From Cylicocyclus nassatus (taxonomy: Eukaryota > Nematoda > Chromadorea > Rhabditida > Strongylidae), in contig CATQJL010000223.1 of NCBI GenBank assembly GCA_958299035.1, forward strand, positions 54,790,302-54,854,301: a stretch of 64,000 nucleotides of DNA, read 5' to 3'. How positions within the stretch are numbered: position 1 is the first letter of the stretch; the number at the start of each line of letters is the position of its first letter. Below, piece after piece: positions 8,869 to 20,332 of the stretch. The notes beneath the pieces are model-generated. The model made no database searches and was not told where the DNA came from. It was given only the letters and a program-made list of their open reading frames with translations. A program made the position numbers and the translations under genes.

Positions 8869-9995
8869 GTCAAACACAACCTTTCAAGACAGGTTATTAC
8901 ACGATGGACGTGCTCTATCGTGTCTTGCGAAAAGCGCGTGCGATTCGAAAGCAAAGCCAAAATTAACAAACTGCCTGTTTATAGCGTAGAGGCAAGCATA
9001 TGGGTGTGGTGCGGAAGGCGACAATCCCCAATTTTGTGCCTATCAAAAACTCTCCGGTGTCAAAGTGACACCCCGGGGGCCTACGGGGGTGGGGGGGGGG
9101 GTGGGGGCAGATACATTATTCAATGCCACAAGTAGAAATCCGTAAAAGTCATTGAGACAAATGATACACAGCCTCCATTTTTCGCCGATTGTTGCCTTCC
9201 GCGTGCCCACCCAAGCATATGACATCAAATTTGGACTGTAGGCGTAGAATATTATTTGCGGAAGAATTTAAAAAGTTCTGAAAACTTGTGCAAAGTAGTA
9301 CCTTTTCCGAACATAGTCCGTTTCCAGACTGCCAGCAGACGATCTGAGATGAAGCATATATTTTTGTAAGTTCACATAAGCTTAAGATTTTCTATCATGG
9401 ACGGATTCCCCGGTCAAGAATTCATCCCTGAGCACGAAAACATTTCATAGTGTTACCTTTCCCTTATTTTTTTGCCTCAATTTTTTCATAACTCATTTTG
9501 TTAAATATCGCGCTCCAATGACAAGCTTTTGTGCATGCGAAGGATTCAGCTCCACTTTCAACTTTCACTCATATCTCACGTTTTTCTTTCCAAACTTGTG
9601 AGTCTAATGATTCCATCTTCTCCTAAGTTAAAAGATTTCCGATAAGGGCTAAAGGGGACTTGATTAACAGTTAGTCAAAAGCACTTCGTTTTTGAAAACT
9701 CTAGAAACCGAGTCAGGCCCTGATTAACAACCTCGCCGGGGAGGAGATCGCAGCTCAAAAGAGAGCTTCATATCCTAAAGCTTCAGATATGTGGATTTCA
9801 CGCCGTATACCTTTTCGTAGGTACTCTCACCTTTCACTATGAACATGATGAACAGCGGCAAGAAGCTGTACAAGCCACATTTTTTAGTACTCCTAATGAT
9901 CCCGACGGTTGGCCGTCTTTTCTTCAAAGTCATTTTTGTTTCTTCGAAGTCAACGAAAACCTTCCAAAGTTGTGCCGTTCGACTAATCAATTGTG
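8869..9995. other. No gene recognised; G-rich tract
   Basis: Contains a broken G tract at 9085-9107 (GGGGG T G11 T GGGGG). The rest is unstructured AT-rich sequence with only short open frames. Confidence 0.5.
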
Positions 9996-10462
9996 CTAAC
10001 AAGGGAAGGTATATGACTCGCAGTGGAGTTTCCCTATGAGGTGTATATCAGTCGAAAGGTCTTTAAGTGCTGATCTCATAACAACCCTCCATATCTGCTT
10101 ATCGGTTTAGTGAACAAAGTTACAGGCATTTCTTTGGCATTAAATGACACTGATTTTGGTTGCTCATTGCAGGACCAAGGCGGCAGAGTAGCTCTAAAAC
10201 TGTTATTATCAAACTTTCCATGCACAGTAAATATATCTCAGACATTTGGGCATGTAACTTTGGACCAAATTCGCATTTACTACGTATTTAGGTCATTTAC
10301 AAAGTACCCTACCATGCAAATTGGACACGGAAAAGTGCCTCTAACTTTGTTCAGTAAACCGATAAGCAGATATAGAAAGTTATTATAAAAACAGCGCTCA
10401 AAAACCTTTCGTGTGATGTACACCTCATAGGGAACTCCACTGCGAGTAATAAACCTTCCCTG
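9996..10462. mobile_element. MITE, ends GGGAAGGTTTATTACTCGC
   Basis: Inverted ends share CTCGCAGTGGAGTTCCCTAT, GAGGTGTA, GAAAGGTYTTT, CTGCTTATCGGTTTA and GAACAAAGTTA over about 140 bp each side. Non-coding. It abuts the next foldback directly, and the shared junction GTTATAG makes the exact boundary uncertain by a few bases. Confidence 0.8.
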
Positions 10463-11303
10463 TTATAGTCGCCCTCCCCCCACTAGACACTCAGTGGACG
10501 AATTTGAATTTGAGCAGGAGCAAACGGCTAGCGTCAGAGCGCGGCAGACGCCGCCCCAGTCAAAGTGTGCGCATATGCTGTTTCTCCATTTCACTTCGTG
10601 TTTCTTTGTTGTTACTCTTATTGCGGCAATGTATCATATCAGATTCGAGATTTTGTTACTAGTGATCCTTGTTTCATGCTGTTATTATCGTTTGCCTTAC
10701 ATTTTTTCAGGTAAAGCTGGGAATACGACGCAGTTGAAGATTTTCTGGCGGAATGTAGCGTATCACCTTTTCCGGCAAAAAAACTCATGCACAAGCATTG
10801 TCTTCGTTTATTGTGAATCAATTTCTCAGTTGAGTGTGCTCTCCAAACTTTTTTTTTCAGACCTGAATGTTTTCAAGAAGTATGAGTTTTTTGGATGATG
10901 CATCCGACATATTTGTTCTGTATGGCAATATCCGTGCCATATGTATAACCTTGATTGGACCTTGGTTGTTTGTTTGTTTGTTTAGCGCTTCCTTCTTTGT
11001 GAGAAAGTGAATTCCTAGCCTCTAGTCTTCACTGCGTCGTATTTCCAGCTTTACCTGGAAAAATATAAGGCAAGCGATAATAACAGCATGAAACAACGAT
11101 CACGGGCAACAAAATCTCGAATCTGATGTGATACATTGCCGCAATAAGAGTAACAACAAAGAAACACGAAGGGAAATGGAAAAACAGCATATGCGCACAC
11201 TTTGACCGGAGCTGCGTCTGCCGCGCTCTGACGCTAGCCGTTTGCTCCTGCTCAAATTCAAATTTGTCCACTGAGTATCTACTGGGGGGAGGACGACTAT
11301 AAG
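10463..11303. mobile_element. 841-bp foldback with about 270-bp arms
   Basis: Ends TTATAGTCGYCCTCCCCCCA. Arms 10463-10737 and 11030-11303 are close inverted copies. Each arm carries the same long open frame read inward (from 10494 on plus and from about 11290 on minus) containing FEFEQEQTASVRARQT and a hydrophobic stretch FFVVTLIAAMYHIRFEILL. The differences between arms change amino acids freely, so the frames look incidental rather than selected. Confidence 0.8.
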
Positions 11304-11933
11304 CATATTGCTGGTAAGAACAAATGAGTTTTCGAAATACCAAATTTTTCGATAAACCCCAACTTTCGACTTGTGGTTCATCGCGAATTTCATGGCATGA
11401 CGAAGGCTTAATATCTTTGGGCGCGAACGCGGCTTTATTAGCCACAGAGCGCATGAGGCGCAGAATTTACGGTGAAGATACGCGCGCCGCGTTCGCGCCC
11501 GCGCAACTATTGCTGCTTCTGCACCTTCGTCCTTCGTCATGCAGTAGCCTTTATGTGATCCGTATTGATTTTTTCCCCAAATTAAGCCTCAGAATATGCC
11601 AAGGTACAGCACTTATAGTGACTCAGCCAAGTATTTCACATCACAGGTCACCGACGTCATCGTGGCTGTTCCAGTGCCAACTTCATAGTAACCTAGAGCT
11701 CAAAATGGTGTCAAGCAATAGATAAAAACATCTTCATTATATTGAAAACAACCATAATCAAATTCATGCTACGCATGTTCTTTTCAAAAGTTCATTTTTA
11801 ATCTTTGAGAACTCGTACTGAATCTTGGCCTTTTTTCAAAAAAGAAAAATTCAGCTGAATACGAGTTTTAATCTTGGTTGCACATTATCGGTGCTAGGTT
11901 TTGACTTTGCAACAAGCAATCTTACTACTGAGG
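11304..11933. other. No gene recognised
   Basis: 11420-11540 is GC-rich (GCGCGCCGCGTTCGCGCCC) with frames open on both strands. No known domain or convincing splice structure was seen. Confidence 0.4.
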
Positions 11934-12131
11934 CTCCCGCCAGAGTGCCGAAGCCATGCCAGCGCTACGCCAGCGCCGAGCCAGCGTTTCGATCGATACA
12001 CGTGTATTTCGTTGGGGCGGGGCTAGGTGACCTAGTTCTCAGCCAGGACCCCGCCCCAACGAAATACACGTGTTTCGATCGATACGCTGGCTCGGCGCTG
12101 GCTTAGCGCTGGCATGGCACTCTGGCGGGAG
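11934..12131. mobile_element. 198-bp hairpin MITE
   Basis: Inverted arms CTCCCGCCAGAGTGCC, CATGCCAGCGCTACGCCAGC and GAGCCAGCG, then TTTCGATCGATACACGTG and TTCGTTGGGGCGGGGC. These close on a short loop near 12030. It contains palindromic ATCGAT and CACGTG sites. No clear target duplication. Confidence 0.8.
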
Positions 12132-12359
12132 AAAAGGGAAAGAAAGAGTGAAAAGAGTGACCTAAAAACTCCTAAATCTGATATTTGGTCTCAATTGGAG
12201 CAATTTCGCTGCTAAACTTCGATCTTAAAACTTTATTGAAAATCCCAATTTCAGCATCAGAGCGACAATGGATAAGGGGGCTGGACTTGCAATGTCTTGG
12301 TATCTTGAAGGGCTTGTAATTATAGCCACTCCGAATCTGCCTAGCAGGCATATCACTTA

Positions 12360-12938
12360 CTCAGATAATCGCCGGGGGCAAGCGGCCATGCGAATTTTGA
12401 GCAAGCGTGCACCGGAAAAATAGTTCGCTGATTTTTTGTCGTCCGCTTGCAGAAATTTGGAATAATTTTGGCCAATTTTTAGACGAACGCTCGAAGATCT
12501 ATCGCGATTTTTCTATACATAAGTTGCGGCACAGTGGCCGCATTCTCGCGGATTTTCCGCGAGAACATGCAAAATTATTGAGAGCCGCACGGTCCTTTTT
12601 GAAGGACCGCACAGCCCTCAGGTACTTTCCGCTGAAAGAAAGTGCCCCAAACTTGGGTAATAAAACCATCGATGGCACCTCTGCCACATAGAGTCTCATC
12701 TTTTCTCGGCGTACGCCCGAAACTGCGTAAAAAGAGTCTGAGCGCCTGCTGAAAGTTTGGCCAGCGCTCGCTGAAAGAGATTGTTTGACGAGCGCTTGCA
12801 GAAAATTTTGTATTGATGCCCGCTTGCAGAAAACGTAAATACCGCCCGCTGAAGATTTGGCCACGCCCCGAAATCCTGCTGACCGCCTGCAGAAAAGCGC
12901 GAGTTTGCGGACCGCCTGCCCCCGGCGATTATCTGAGT
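12360..12938. mobile_element. 579-bp MITE with internal subrepeats
   Basis: Ends CTCAGATAATCGCCGGGGGC, flanked by TA on the right and TTA on the left, suggesting a TA duplication. The interior is built of degenerate units on the pattern CGCTTGCAGAAAATTTTG / CGCTGAAAGTTTGGCC repeated on both strands. Non-coding. Confidence 0.7.
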
Positions 12939-13265
12939 AGGTGCGAGAATCTGGCTCGGATGAAAATCTACTTGCAACCGTAATCAGGTGAAAAGGTACC
13001 AGAATGACAAAAAATACATGGAAGGCGAGATTTTGGGTGGACGCTGGCCTTAGTGCTTCTTCTACAAGCTATGCCTGGTATGTAGCTGTATGTTAGAAAT
13101 TCCTACCGTAATTTTATAGCAATGAACATGTGGTGTTCGAACAAGAGAGTTATCGAAGATCAAACGTTCTTTACACTCTTTGGCAAATGTAAATCTTCAA
13201 ATCACTAGTCTGTACATCTTCGAGAAAATGAATTACGAAAAAATGCAATAAAAAGGAAAATAAGT

Positions 13266-13428
13266 GTCGTTGATTCATTGACCGCACGCACTGTCACCCT
13301 GCAGACCGGGAGGCGCGGCTAAAACGTTGCGAGAGCACGATTCGTACAATGGCGATTTGTGCTAGGGCTTTTCACCTAGCGCGTGCTTCTCAGGTAATGT
13401 CCAGCCCGTGCGGTCAACTAATCGACGA
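13266..13428. mobile_element. Short MITE, ends GATTCATTGACCGCACG
   Basis: Imperfect inverted ends TCGTTGATTCATTGACCGCAC and TCGTCGATTAGTTGACCGCAC (reverse complement of the right end) flank about 115 bp of GC-rich non-coding sequence. Confidence 0.5.
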
Positions 13429-14201
13429 TAGTGCCAGTATATAGAGAAGATCAAACCTGGCACAAAATATATAAAGAACTATCAACCCTCGCTGTTGTTA
13501 AACTTAGGAAGACAAAGTAGTCTTATAGTAAACTCGAGATTTTGATATTCTTTGCTCAAAATCTATCAAAACTTTTCCATTTCTTCATTTTGGTGCTTTT
13601 CGAAACTTGCTGACACTTCATAAGCAGTCTCAATCAGCCACTCAGGCGCATTACTTGCATTGTGTTGTCGACAACCTTGAGTGTGAAGAGAGTATTTTGC
13701 AAGTTGTTGCGAGGCAATGACCGGCGGACGCGCAGATTCGCTGCTTGACACACATATTCGACGTTGAGGAACAGGCGAGGTGCAATTAGGCAGGCGCCCC
13801 TTCTTCCCGTGTTCGCTGCTGCTCGTCATTACCTTTGCAATGTTGCCTAGACCTTCTTTCGACGTGCAGTTCCATGGAATTTGCTAGGCAAACAGCCAAC
13901 TACAGCCAACTCCTCTGTACTGATGCCTTTAGCGATTCATAGTGCTAGTCTTCAGTATTTTAAACAGTGAAATCTTTGCTGTAATCTAACAATTGACTGC
14001 GGTCCTAGTTTCCTGTGTCAAGTGTTGGTTGCTCATTAAGAATTTTGAAGAAAAGGTTGGTCATCTATTTTTGCACTACAATGTGTCTCAATCCCAACCA
14101 GGCCAAAATTGGCGTGGCGCATTCGCGTCGCCATGCTTTTGCGTCAAGTCTATAACGTACTTGTCTACCTCTCTGCCCTCTCTTCGCTCTCTCCGACAGT
14201 G
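13429..14201. other. No gene confirmed
   Basis: A minus-strand frame of 87 codons (13829-13566, containing PVPQRRICVSSSESARPPV) has balanced composition but no supporting splice sites or known domain. The rest is non-coding. Confidence 0.35.
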
Positions 14202-14433
14202 CGCATACAGGGCTTATCAAACGCAGTGTCGCTTGCCGCAGCATCTCCACTCCGCGCTGGACTCTGCGTCTCTTCGAACATGCTCTCTAATCACTTCCGA
14301 TTATTGAGGCTCCGCCTTTCTCACGCTCGCCCTAGGAAAGTGAGAGCATGTTCGCGGAAGAGACGCAGAGACCAGCGCGGGAGTGGAGATGCTGATGCAA
14401 GCGACACTGCGTTTGATAAGAACTGTATGCATC
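14202..14433. mobile_element. 232-bp hairpin MITE
   Basis: Arms 14202-14288 and 14340-14433 pair almost fully (GCATACAGGGCTTATCAAAC, GCAGTGTCGCTTGC, GCATCTCCACTCC, TCTGCGTCTCTTC, CATGCTCTC) around a 50-nt loop. Weak C/T-rich similarity extends outward. Confidence 0.75.
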
Positions 14434-15459
14434 GCAAGCTTCTAGCGCTGCGAGCGCGCAAATCTAAGCAAACATTTGGGGGGTGGTCAAGATGAACTAT
14501 TAACATATGCCAGCCGCCAGCTGGGTACCGTACGCGATGCGCTGATCGCTCCGCTCCCTTGTCAATGGAATGCGTTGCAGCTATTGGAAAACTCTCTAAT
14601 ACTTCGTTCATGCCTTCAGTTGGTTGCAGTTTGGATAACAGTAGATTTCAAAATTTCAGTTAAATTGAAAGTCAATTTTCAGATCATTTTTCATGATAAA
14701 ATTATTTCAATCATTTATTCCTAGTAGGCTTGTCCAAAATGATCCATTGCAGGTATGAGGAAATTGTTTCGAAAATGCTTGGAAAAGTGTTCTTCTCTTT
14801 TCACATCTGTTACCATATTGAATATGCTTTGTTGTGCACTCTCAAGTTTAGTTCAAAAAGAAGTCAGCTTATCGAGAAATACTATTATTATTGCTGAAAT
14901 GACCAATACCATTATCTCTTTTGTCGGAAAAGTAAATTAAACCCTAATCAAAGCTAAAAACAGATTTCATTGCGAGAGTGTTCAAAACAAGCATTATAGG
15001 CGAATTTTGTTTCAAGCAAACCAACTCGTTTTACAAATATGCGGTCATATCATATATATTTTCTTAGATTTCAGGAAAATCATAATGCACTTATAAATTT
15101 TCGAATCTGCTTTAAATATCAAAATTCCTTTATTTTGCTTCCAAAAACTGCTATCCTCAATATAAGTCTATCTGTAACTCAATCGAAATTGCGTGTGAAC
15201 TAGTCGTAAGATGTGAGGTCACTCAAATAATTATGCTTGAGCTGTTCTAAATTGATTTCACACTTCAAAGTTGGATATCCAGGAGCACTTGGTCATTCAT
15301 AGGTAAATCAGCAAACCTCTCGAATTTCACGAGCAACACATCAGCTGTTCATTGATTGCCAAAAAAAGAAACAAAAAATCAAAACAAGGTTCTGTAAATA
15401 GTCAAGCTTTACCTCAGCTTGCAACAAGCTTATAGTTCACTATCAAAAGTTAGTTTTAC
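14434..15459. other. No gene recognised
   Basis: AT-rich intergenic or intronic sequence with short frames only. It lies directly downstream of the minus-strand exon ending at 15460 and may be its intron. Confidence 0.4.
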
Positions 15460-15674
15460 TTGACGGTATCGTCCGAGAAACACGTCCGCCGCAGTAGGGC
15501 GGAGCTTCGAGTGAACATGTTATTGCCAGTTCATGACCCCGCGCGCCACCTGTACCAGCTATTCGTTCATCTTGACATATACCCCAACATTTGCCCTGGT
15601 CCCCTTTGAGACAAACTGTATCTTTGGTTCCCGCTGTAGAACGCGAAGTTACCACCTTCAAAATGATGCTGACG
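15460..15674 (-). CDS. Internal exon of a probable Cys-rich protein (exon B)
   Basis: Minus-strand exon with acceptor GCGTCTTCAG just upstream of 15674 and donor GTAAAAC after 15460. It reads VSIILKVVTSRSTAGTKDTV, CLKGDQGKCWGICQDERIAG and ITCSLEAPPYCGGRVSRTIP: five cysteines in about 70 codons, no stop, and clearly higher GC than the flanks. Exon A ends with two bases of a codon and this exon supplies exactly one, so the frame is kept across a 110-bp intron, a normal nematode intron size. The family is not recognised; the Cys pattern suggests a secreted or extracellular domain. Further exons on either side were not found. A competing plus-strand exon is discussed under rejected items. Confidence 0.42.
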
Positions 15675-15784
15675 CTGAAGACGCAGCAGAGCCGACGTCT
15701 TGCATATTCTTTCCAGTGGTAGCCAACAATGGCATAATTACACTGAGAACAGAAAATTCAGGGATGGTATCAAATGCCACTTAC

Positions 15785-16098
15785 TGCTGGGATCCTACAC
15801 TGCAGATGTGGAAGTTTTGCGCTCCACGCATATCGGAATCATTGGTAGCACAGCAGCTACCTATGGCCAAACCCAGACCTTGAAAAACAGTGCAATTCAT
15901 GTAAGGATAGTGAACCGTGCCAGTGAACCGTGCTAATATACACATTTCATGGCACACAAAGACCGGGCGCCGTTGCGTCCGGCCGGGAGAGTTCATGCAT
16001 GGGAGAGACAGCAGATGGTGAGAGAAGCGAGAGCGCTCGATGAGAGAGACGCCGAACGTCCTTAATCTTTGAGCGCTATGAACTGTCTTACGTCCCAA
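15785..16098 (-). CDS. Upstream exon of the same probable Cys-rich protein (exon A)
   Basis: Minus-strand open frame ending at a near-consensus donor (CCAGCA|GTAAGT, after 15785). The better-supported part reads MNCTVFQGLGLAIGSCCATN and DSDMRGAQNFHICSVGSQ. Upstream the frame stays open through CHEMCILARFTG and a GC-rich stretch to an ATG at 16098, but whether the exon starts there, at an internal ATG (15998 or 15907), or at an acceptor-like TTTTTCAAG near 15880 cannot be decided. The donor leaves two bases of a codon, matching exon B. A tandem GTGAACCGTGCCA duplication at 15909-15933 lies inside. Function unknown. Confidence 0.38.
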
Positions 16099-16499
16099 TG
16101 TTTATACTTAAAACAGCCGTAAAAAAATCTTATTGATGTTGAGATAGCAAAGCTTCCGAAATTTGGTTTCCTTATGTCTTAATCGCCATATTTGAATCTC
16201 TGACTGAAATTGCTTATATAATAATATAGAATTTCTCAAAAGCCATTGTAGTTTGTAATTAACTTCTTACTGCGCAAACCTTCACATTATGTGTAAAAAA
16301 TTTACTTTCTACAGTTCACATCTTCTAAGCATGGCATAACAGAGAAAAATCTTGCGATCAACGCACCCTTTCAAAAGTCGCATAGGAGCGGAATTACGAA
16401 GATAGGCAACGTTAGGATGACGAGATTTTTTGCCTAAAAATTGCCGTTGCCAAATTAAATTCATTCTGCTGAAGATTATTCGATGACTTGTGGCAAATA
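16099..16499. other. No gene recognised
   Basis: AT-rich sequence without open frames or repeats of note. Confidence 0.45.
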
Positions 16500-17177
16500 A
16501 GGGTGTCCCAAAAAGTGCCTACTGGTTGATTGTCAATAACTGTCTTGTAACAAAGTCTTTCGAGAAGCTTTAGGTACCTTTTTGTAGAGGCTTGAACCTA
16601 GATCTACAGTGTGGAGCGAATAAAGAAATCTATCTTCATTACTGTAGGAGCACGATAGGAACTTGCAGCATATGGCGCCACTGCGGAAAAGGCCGTTCGG
16701 AAAAAGATTTCCAAAAACAAAAAAATGAAAATTCTGAAAATTTGTGTGACAAGGTTCGCATGCATACTGATTTCCTAGACAAGTTTTTGCGCTTTCGTAG
16801 AGCTTTTTTAATGGTCTAGCAGGTTTTTGACGAATAGCAGAAATTAGTTGTCGTGATGTATCTGGCCTAACCTATGAAAAATGCGTTACGGCGAGATGCG
16901 AGTTATGTTTGAAATCAGCGACTCTGATTAACCAGTGTAGGAGCCTTTAGTTTTTTTGGTTTTTTAGGGGTGAATTATGACCCTTATCCACTCAAAACCC
17001 TCTTCAAAGTTCCTAACGTAATCCTAAAGTAATGAAGAAGGATTTTGATTCGCACCAAATTCCAAATCTAAGTTAAAGCCGGCTGTACAAAGTGGTGCCT
17101 AAAGCTTCTCGAAAGACTTCATTACAAGAGAGTTACCCACAATTAAACGGTAGGCACATCTTTTTTGGAACACCTTG
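16500..17177. mobile_element. Mariner-type MITE, AGGGTGTCCCAAAAA ends
   Basis: Inverted ends AGGGTGTCCCAAAAAGTGCC and (right, reversed) CAAGGTGTTCCAAAAAAGATG, flanked by TA (16498-16499 and 17178-17179). Homology of the arms extends through TCTTTCGAGAAGCTTTAG. 678 bp, no transposase seen. The ends match those of the element at 28431-30028. Confidence 0.82.
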
Positions 17178-18716
17178 TATGTATTATACATTTCCTGGAG
17201 ATTTCGAAGAAGGCTGACCATGCAAGATTTTTCATTGGACTCATTTGTCACAAGGCGGTGCCTCAAAAGATTTTACTCATTGGGCGAGTCGTCTTCAATG
17301 AATGTCTCCAGTAAGTAGCAAACGTTTTCGTGCTAAACAGGAATTTCCTCTTTTTCGAGTTACGCTCGTCTATTTCATGTTGCAGAATAATGGATCCTGA
17401 ATAGAAATTGTATTCGTGACTCTCAGCTCACTTGAAGGCATTGTCCCGGCAGATTTGCGCACTGTGGGATAAAGGTGTGGTGGGGTTCCTGGTCACCCCA
17501 CTGACTTCCAAGCGCAGTCTGGCTGGTTGATGTTCCTTCCGGGCCGAGAAAATGGCCCTTGAACAGGCGCGCGCAACCCCAATCGGCGCGTGCTCAGGTG
17601 GCTTCGCTTACATGTTTGGCGCAGGACCCCACAACCATTCCATCCTACCCAAAGCAAAGAATTACATTCGTGCCAGGCCTCCAACTTTTCATTGAGATTT
17701 TCGTAGGAGCTGCCTTTTGGAGATTGGGTAAACGGCCCAAAAACGGTCTTTCATCCGGTTCAAAACCCAAATTTGGGTTCTACGTGTAAAAAAAGTACTA
17801 AAGCATGCGGAAAGGGAAGTGCAAAATTTGCTGGGGCACCGTCTTCAGAGTGAAAACCCGCTAAATTAATCCATAAGTCTCTTCTGTCACGCAGTGTGAA
17901 TAAGCAAAGGCAGATTAGTCATAAGTCATAAACGAGATGCAGAATTGCCCCGAAAAAGAAGAAAAATTGAGTGGGTACACTTTCCGAATCACCTTGTAGA
18001 AATAATAAATAATACTTACCAACTCACTCTCGTTGTCCTATCCCAGAATTCTGTTGACCCAACATTTCCCAAGTTCTCATTCCTAAAGTACTATGAAGGT
18101 GCGACTTTGTGCGCGCATTTCATTCCTATCTGTCCACTACTTTCTTACAGTTTTGTCCAATTCTAACTGCATCGAGAACAAACTGACTGTTATGCGAAAA
18201 AAGGAGGAAAAGCGAACACATTTTTGAATGACCATCATTGTAGTTTCTATAAAATCGATCCCAGTCTCATTCAAGCGTATCGAATCTCTCATTTTGCCCG
18301 TCGTGTACTTCACCATACGATAACTTCCAATCTAACATGTGCAAATACACTCAATGTCCATATGGCGTGTAAATCATGAAACTTGTTGACTTCGGGGTCG
18401 AGAGTGGACTAATGGACTACTGAATTTTCGGTGGTCTGCCTGAAAAACAAAGAAAATATTACCGACCAGTCCTGACTTATACACAACGACAAAATTTCAT
18501 GTAAAATTAAAATTAGCCCGAAAAAATTTTTACAGGTGCATAGCTACTACCCCACTTTTTTCTGAAATTTCGGAACCATAAGCTCGATAAAAATTCGAAA
18601 AAAACCAATTTTTTTTTCTGACGTAAGGAACGCCGCTGTTCTCAGATATATATCACATCACCCCCTCCCGAAGAAATTCTTTGTACCTCCATTATTGTCA
18701 TGATCATTTGTACCTC
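17178..18716. other. No confirmed gene; one GC-rich island
   Basis: 17470-17700 is GC-rich and open on both strands (plus MNRRAQPQSARAQVASLTCL; minus CNSLLWVGWNGCGVLRQTCK) with a donor-like ACATGTAAGC on the minus strand at about 17610. No domain is recognised and neither strand wins, so no exon is called. The rest is AT-rich. Confidence 0.4.
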
Positions 18717-19080
18717 GAGGAGGAGTGTCTAGTGGTATGAGGCGCCGCTAAAAGCAGATCGGACCCAGGTCCTATCTCCGCCCCTGGGCCAACCAAGCCT
18801 TCTACCCTCCGGGGCCGATAGATTGGTACCAGAGTAATCTTGGAGGATAGGAGCACTGACTTGGTAATCGGCTGGACCCCGCAAGTTGCTGTGAATGGCT
18901 CGCAGGGATTCAGTAGCCTCTCAACTATGAGATAGAGTGCGCTTGGCGCAGGCCAGCAGAGGGTATTGAAGACGTCAAATTTATCCTTTATTTCATTTGC
19001 ACCTCGCCATAATGAGCAATGCACATGTAAATCTAGCATCCTCCCTCCTTCCAGCGCTCCCCAAATAAGATTCACGCGAA
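18717..19080 (+). mobile_element. tRNA-derived SINE-like element
   Basis: The left part resembles a tRNA gene: GTCTAGTGGTATGAGGCGC fits an A-box region, and GGTCCTATCTC lies where a decayed B-box (GGTTCGAATCC) would be. A GC-rich body (CTACCCTCCGGGGCCGATAG and onward) follows to about 19080, in sharply AT-rich surroundings. I recall similar dispersed sequences from hookworm contigs, but cannot check. The 123-codon minus-strand frame here is treated as incidental. It could instead be the 3-prime end of a LINE. Confidence 0.42.
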
Positions 19081-19880
19081 TCTGCCTTCAATTTGTTTTT
19101 GAGGGCAGGTTTCGTGAGTCTCAAGTGCTTGACCCATGCTGAGCGACGTTGCCGTTTAGCATAGAAAAACGCAATTTTATCGCCTCGTACATAGCCTCGG
19201 CGATTCGAGCGTAGAACCGGGCTGATTCAGAGGCGAAGAACGATTAATGTCCCACCTTATTGTATATTCTAGTCTTTTAGCGTCTTTTTGGTGTAATTCA
19301 TTTTAAAGCTTCTCAACAATCTCGCTTTGTGCACTTCATCACCTGTCTTCACTAGTGCATTTTTCTTCAGTTCGATTCTGACAATAGCCTTTCCTCAAAT
19401 GTGGAACTTACAACCGATTTTTGGGTCGTGATCGCAAGTTGGTACTATTGGGGAAAAAGTTCTTTATTGAGTTTAATGACGCCCTCATAAGAGTTACATG
19501 TATTTCAGATTCCGGCGTGATATGGTAAGGTTAAGGTAGTTTAAAGTGAAAGGCTAAGACCATGGGTTACTGTAAGGACGTATCTTGATGCTGTTTTGAG
19601 TCCTAATGACGAAACAATCTTTATTTGTTGGTTCTCAAAAAAGGAAGTACACTGATTGGAGGGAAAGTTTATACAGCTCATTCTTTTTAGAAAGTTCAGT
19701 GCGATTTCTAAAAACTTTACACGAAATGGTGAAAGCTGCTTAAAAAATCCAGTTCCATGGGATGAAAATGCGAAAAACTGATGTATTGACAAATCAACGG
19801 ATTATTGGGTGAATGAGCATGTGATTCTTGTTTTGTTCGACAAATGGGAGGCGGCTAAAATTCACAAAAATTTGACAAAA
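19081..19880. other. No gene recognised
   Basis: AT-rich, short frames only. Confidence 0.45.
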
Positions 19881-20332
19881 CGGGGGAAGCCTTTTTAGTT
19901 GAAGTGGCCTTTCAAATGAGTTTCATACCAGTTTGAAGGACACTTAACGCTGATTCCATATCTATCTTTATCAACTGCTAAGCGCCGAGTTATGAATGTT
20001 TTTTAGGGTGGAAAATGAACGCAGAATTGTAAAAACAATGGTTACAATCTCTTCTGCGCTTATGGGGAGCAGTTTTGAGTATGAGTTTATTAGACAAAAT
20101 ATATTCATTGAACAAAGTGCCCCGATAATTTACACCTAACTAGTTGAGCAATTCTGAACGATTTTGTTACTCACTTACATATCTAATTTTTCAACTTGAA
20201 AAATCCTCATAACTCAGCCTCCAGAGGGCCTTGGCAGATAAGGAAGACATTCTTGAAATTCCCGTTAAATGCTCTACAAAGTGACATAGGTGTCATGTGG
20301 AAAGGCCACTTCGACTAAAAAGGCTTTCCTCG
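19881..20332. mobile_element. 452-bp MITE, ends GGAAGCCTTTTTAGT
   Basis: Inverted ends share GAAGCCTTTTTAGTYGAAGT and GGCCTTTC, then more diverged blocks including CGAGTTATGA around a non-coding core. No clear target duplication. Confidence 0.7.

Noticed and set aside
10494..11454. 134- and 141-codon frames as a membrane protein gene
   Set aside because: They are the two arms of one foldback, and the differences between arms are mostly amino-acid changing.
15533..15883. Plus-strand frame resembling the nematode C6 domain (ANNGIITL...CWDPTLQMWKFC)
   Set aside because: The frame hits a stop before the only usable donor, lacks the flanking Cys pattern, and overlaps the better minus-strand model.
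15717..15900. Plus-strand exon with TTCTTTCCAG acceptor and GTAAGG donor over the Cys-rich gene region, with one frame open
   Set aside because: The splice sites are good, but no partner exon with compatible phase was found, and the minus strand gives two phase-matched exons with clearer coding character. Not fully excluded.
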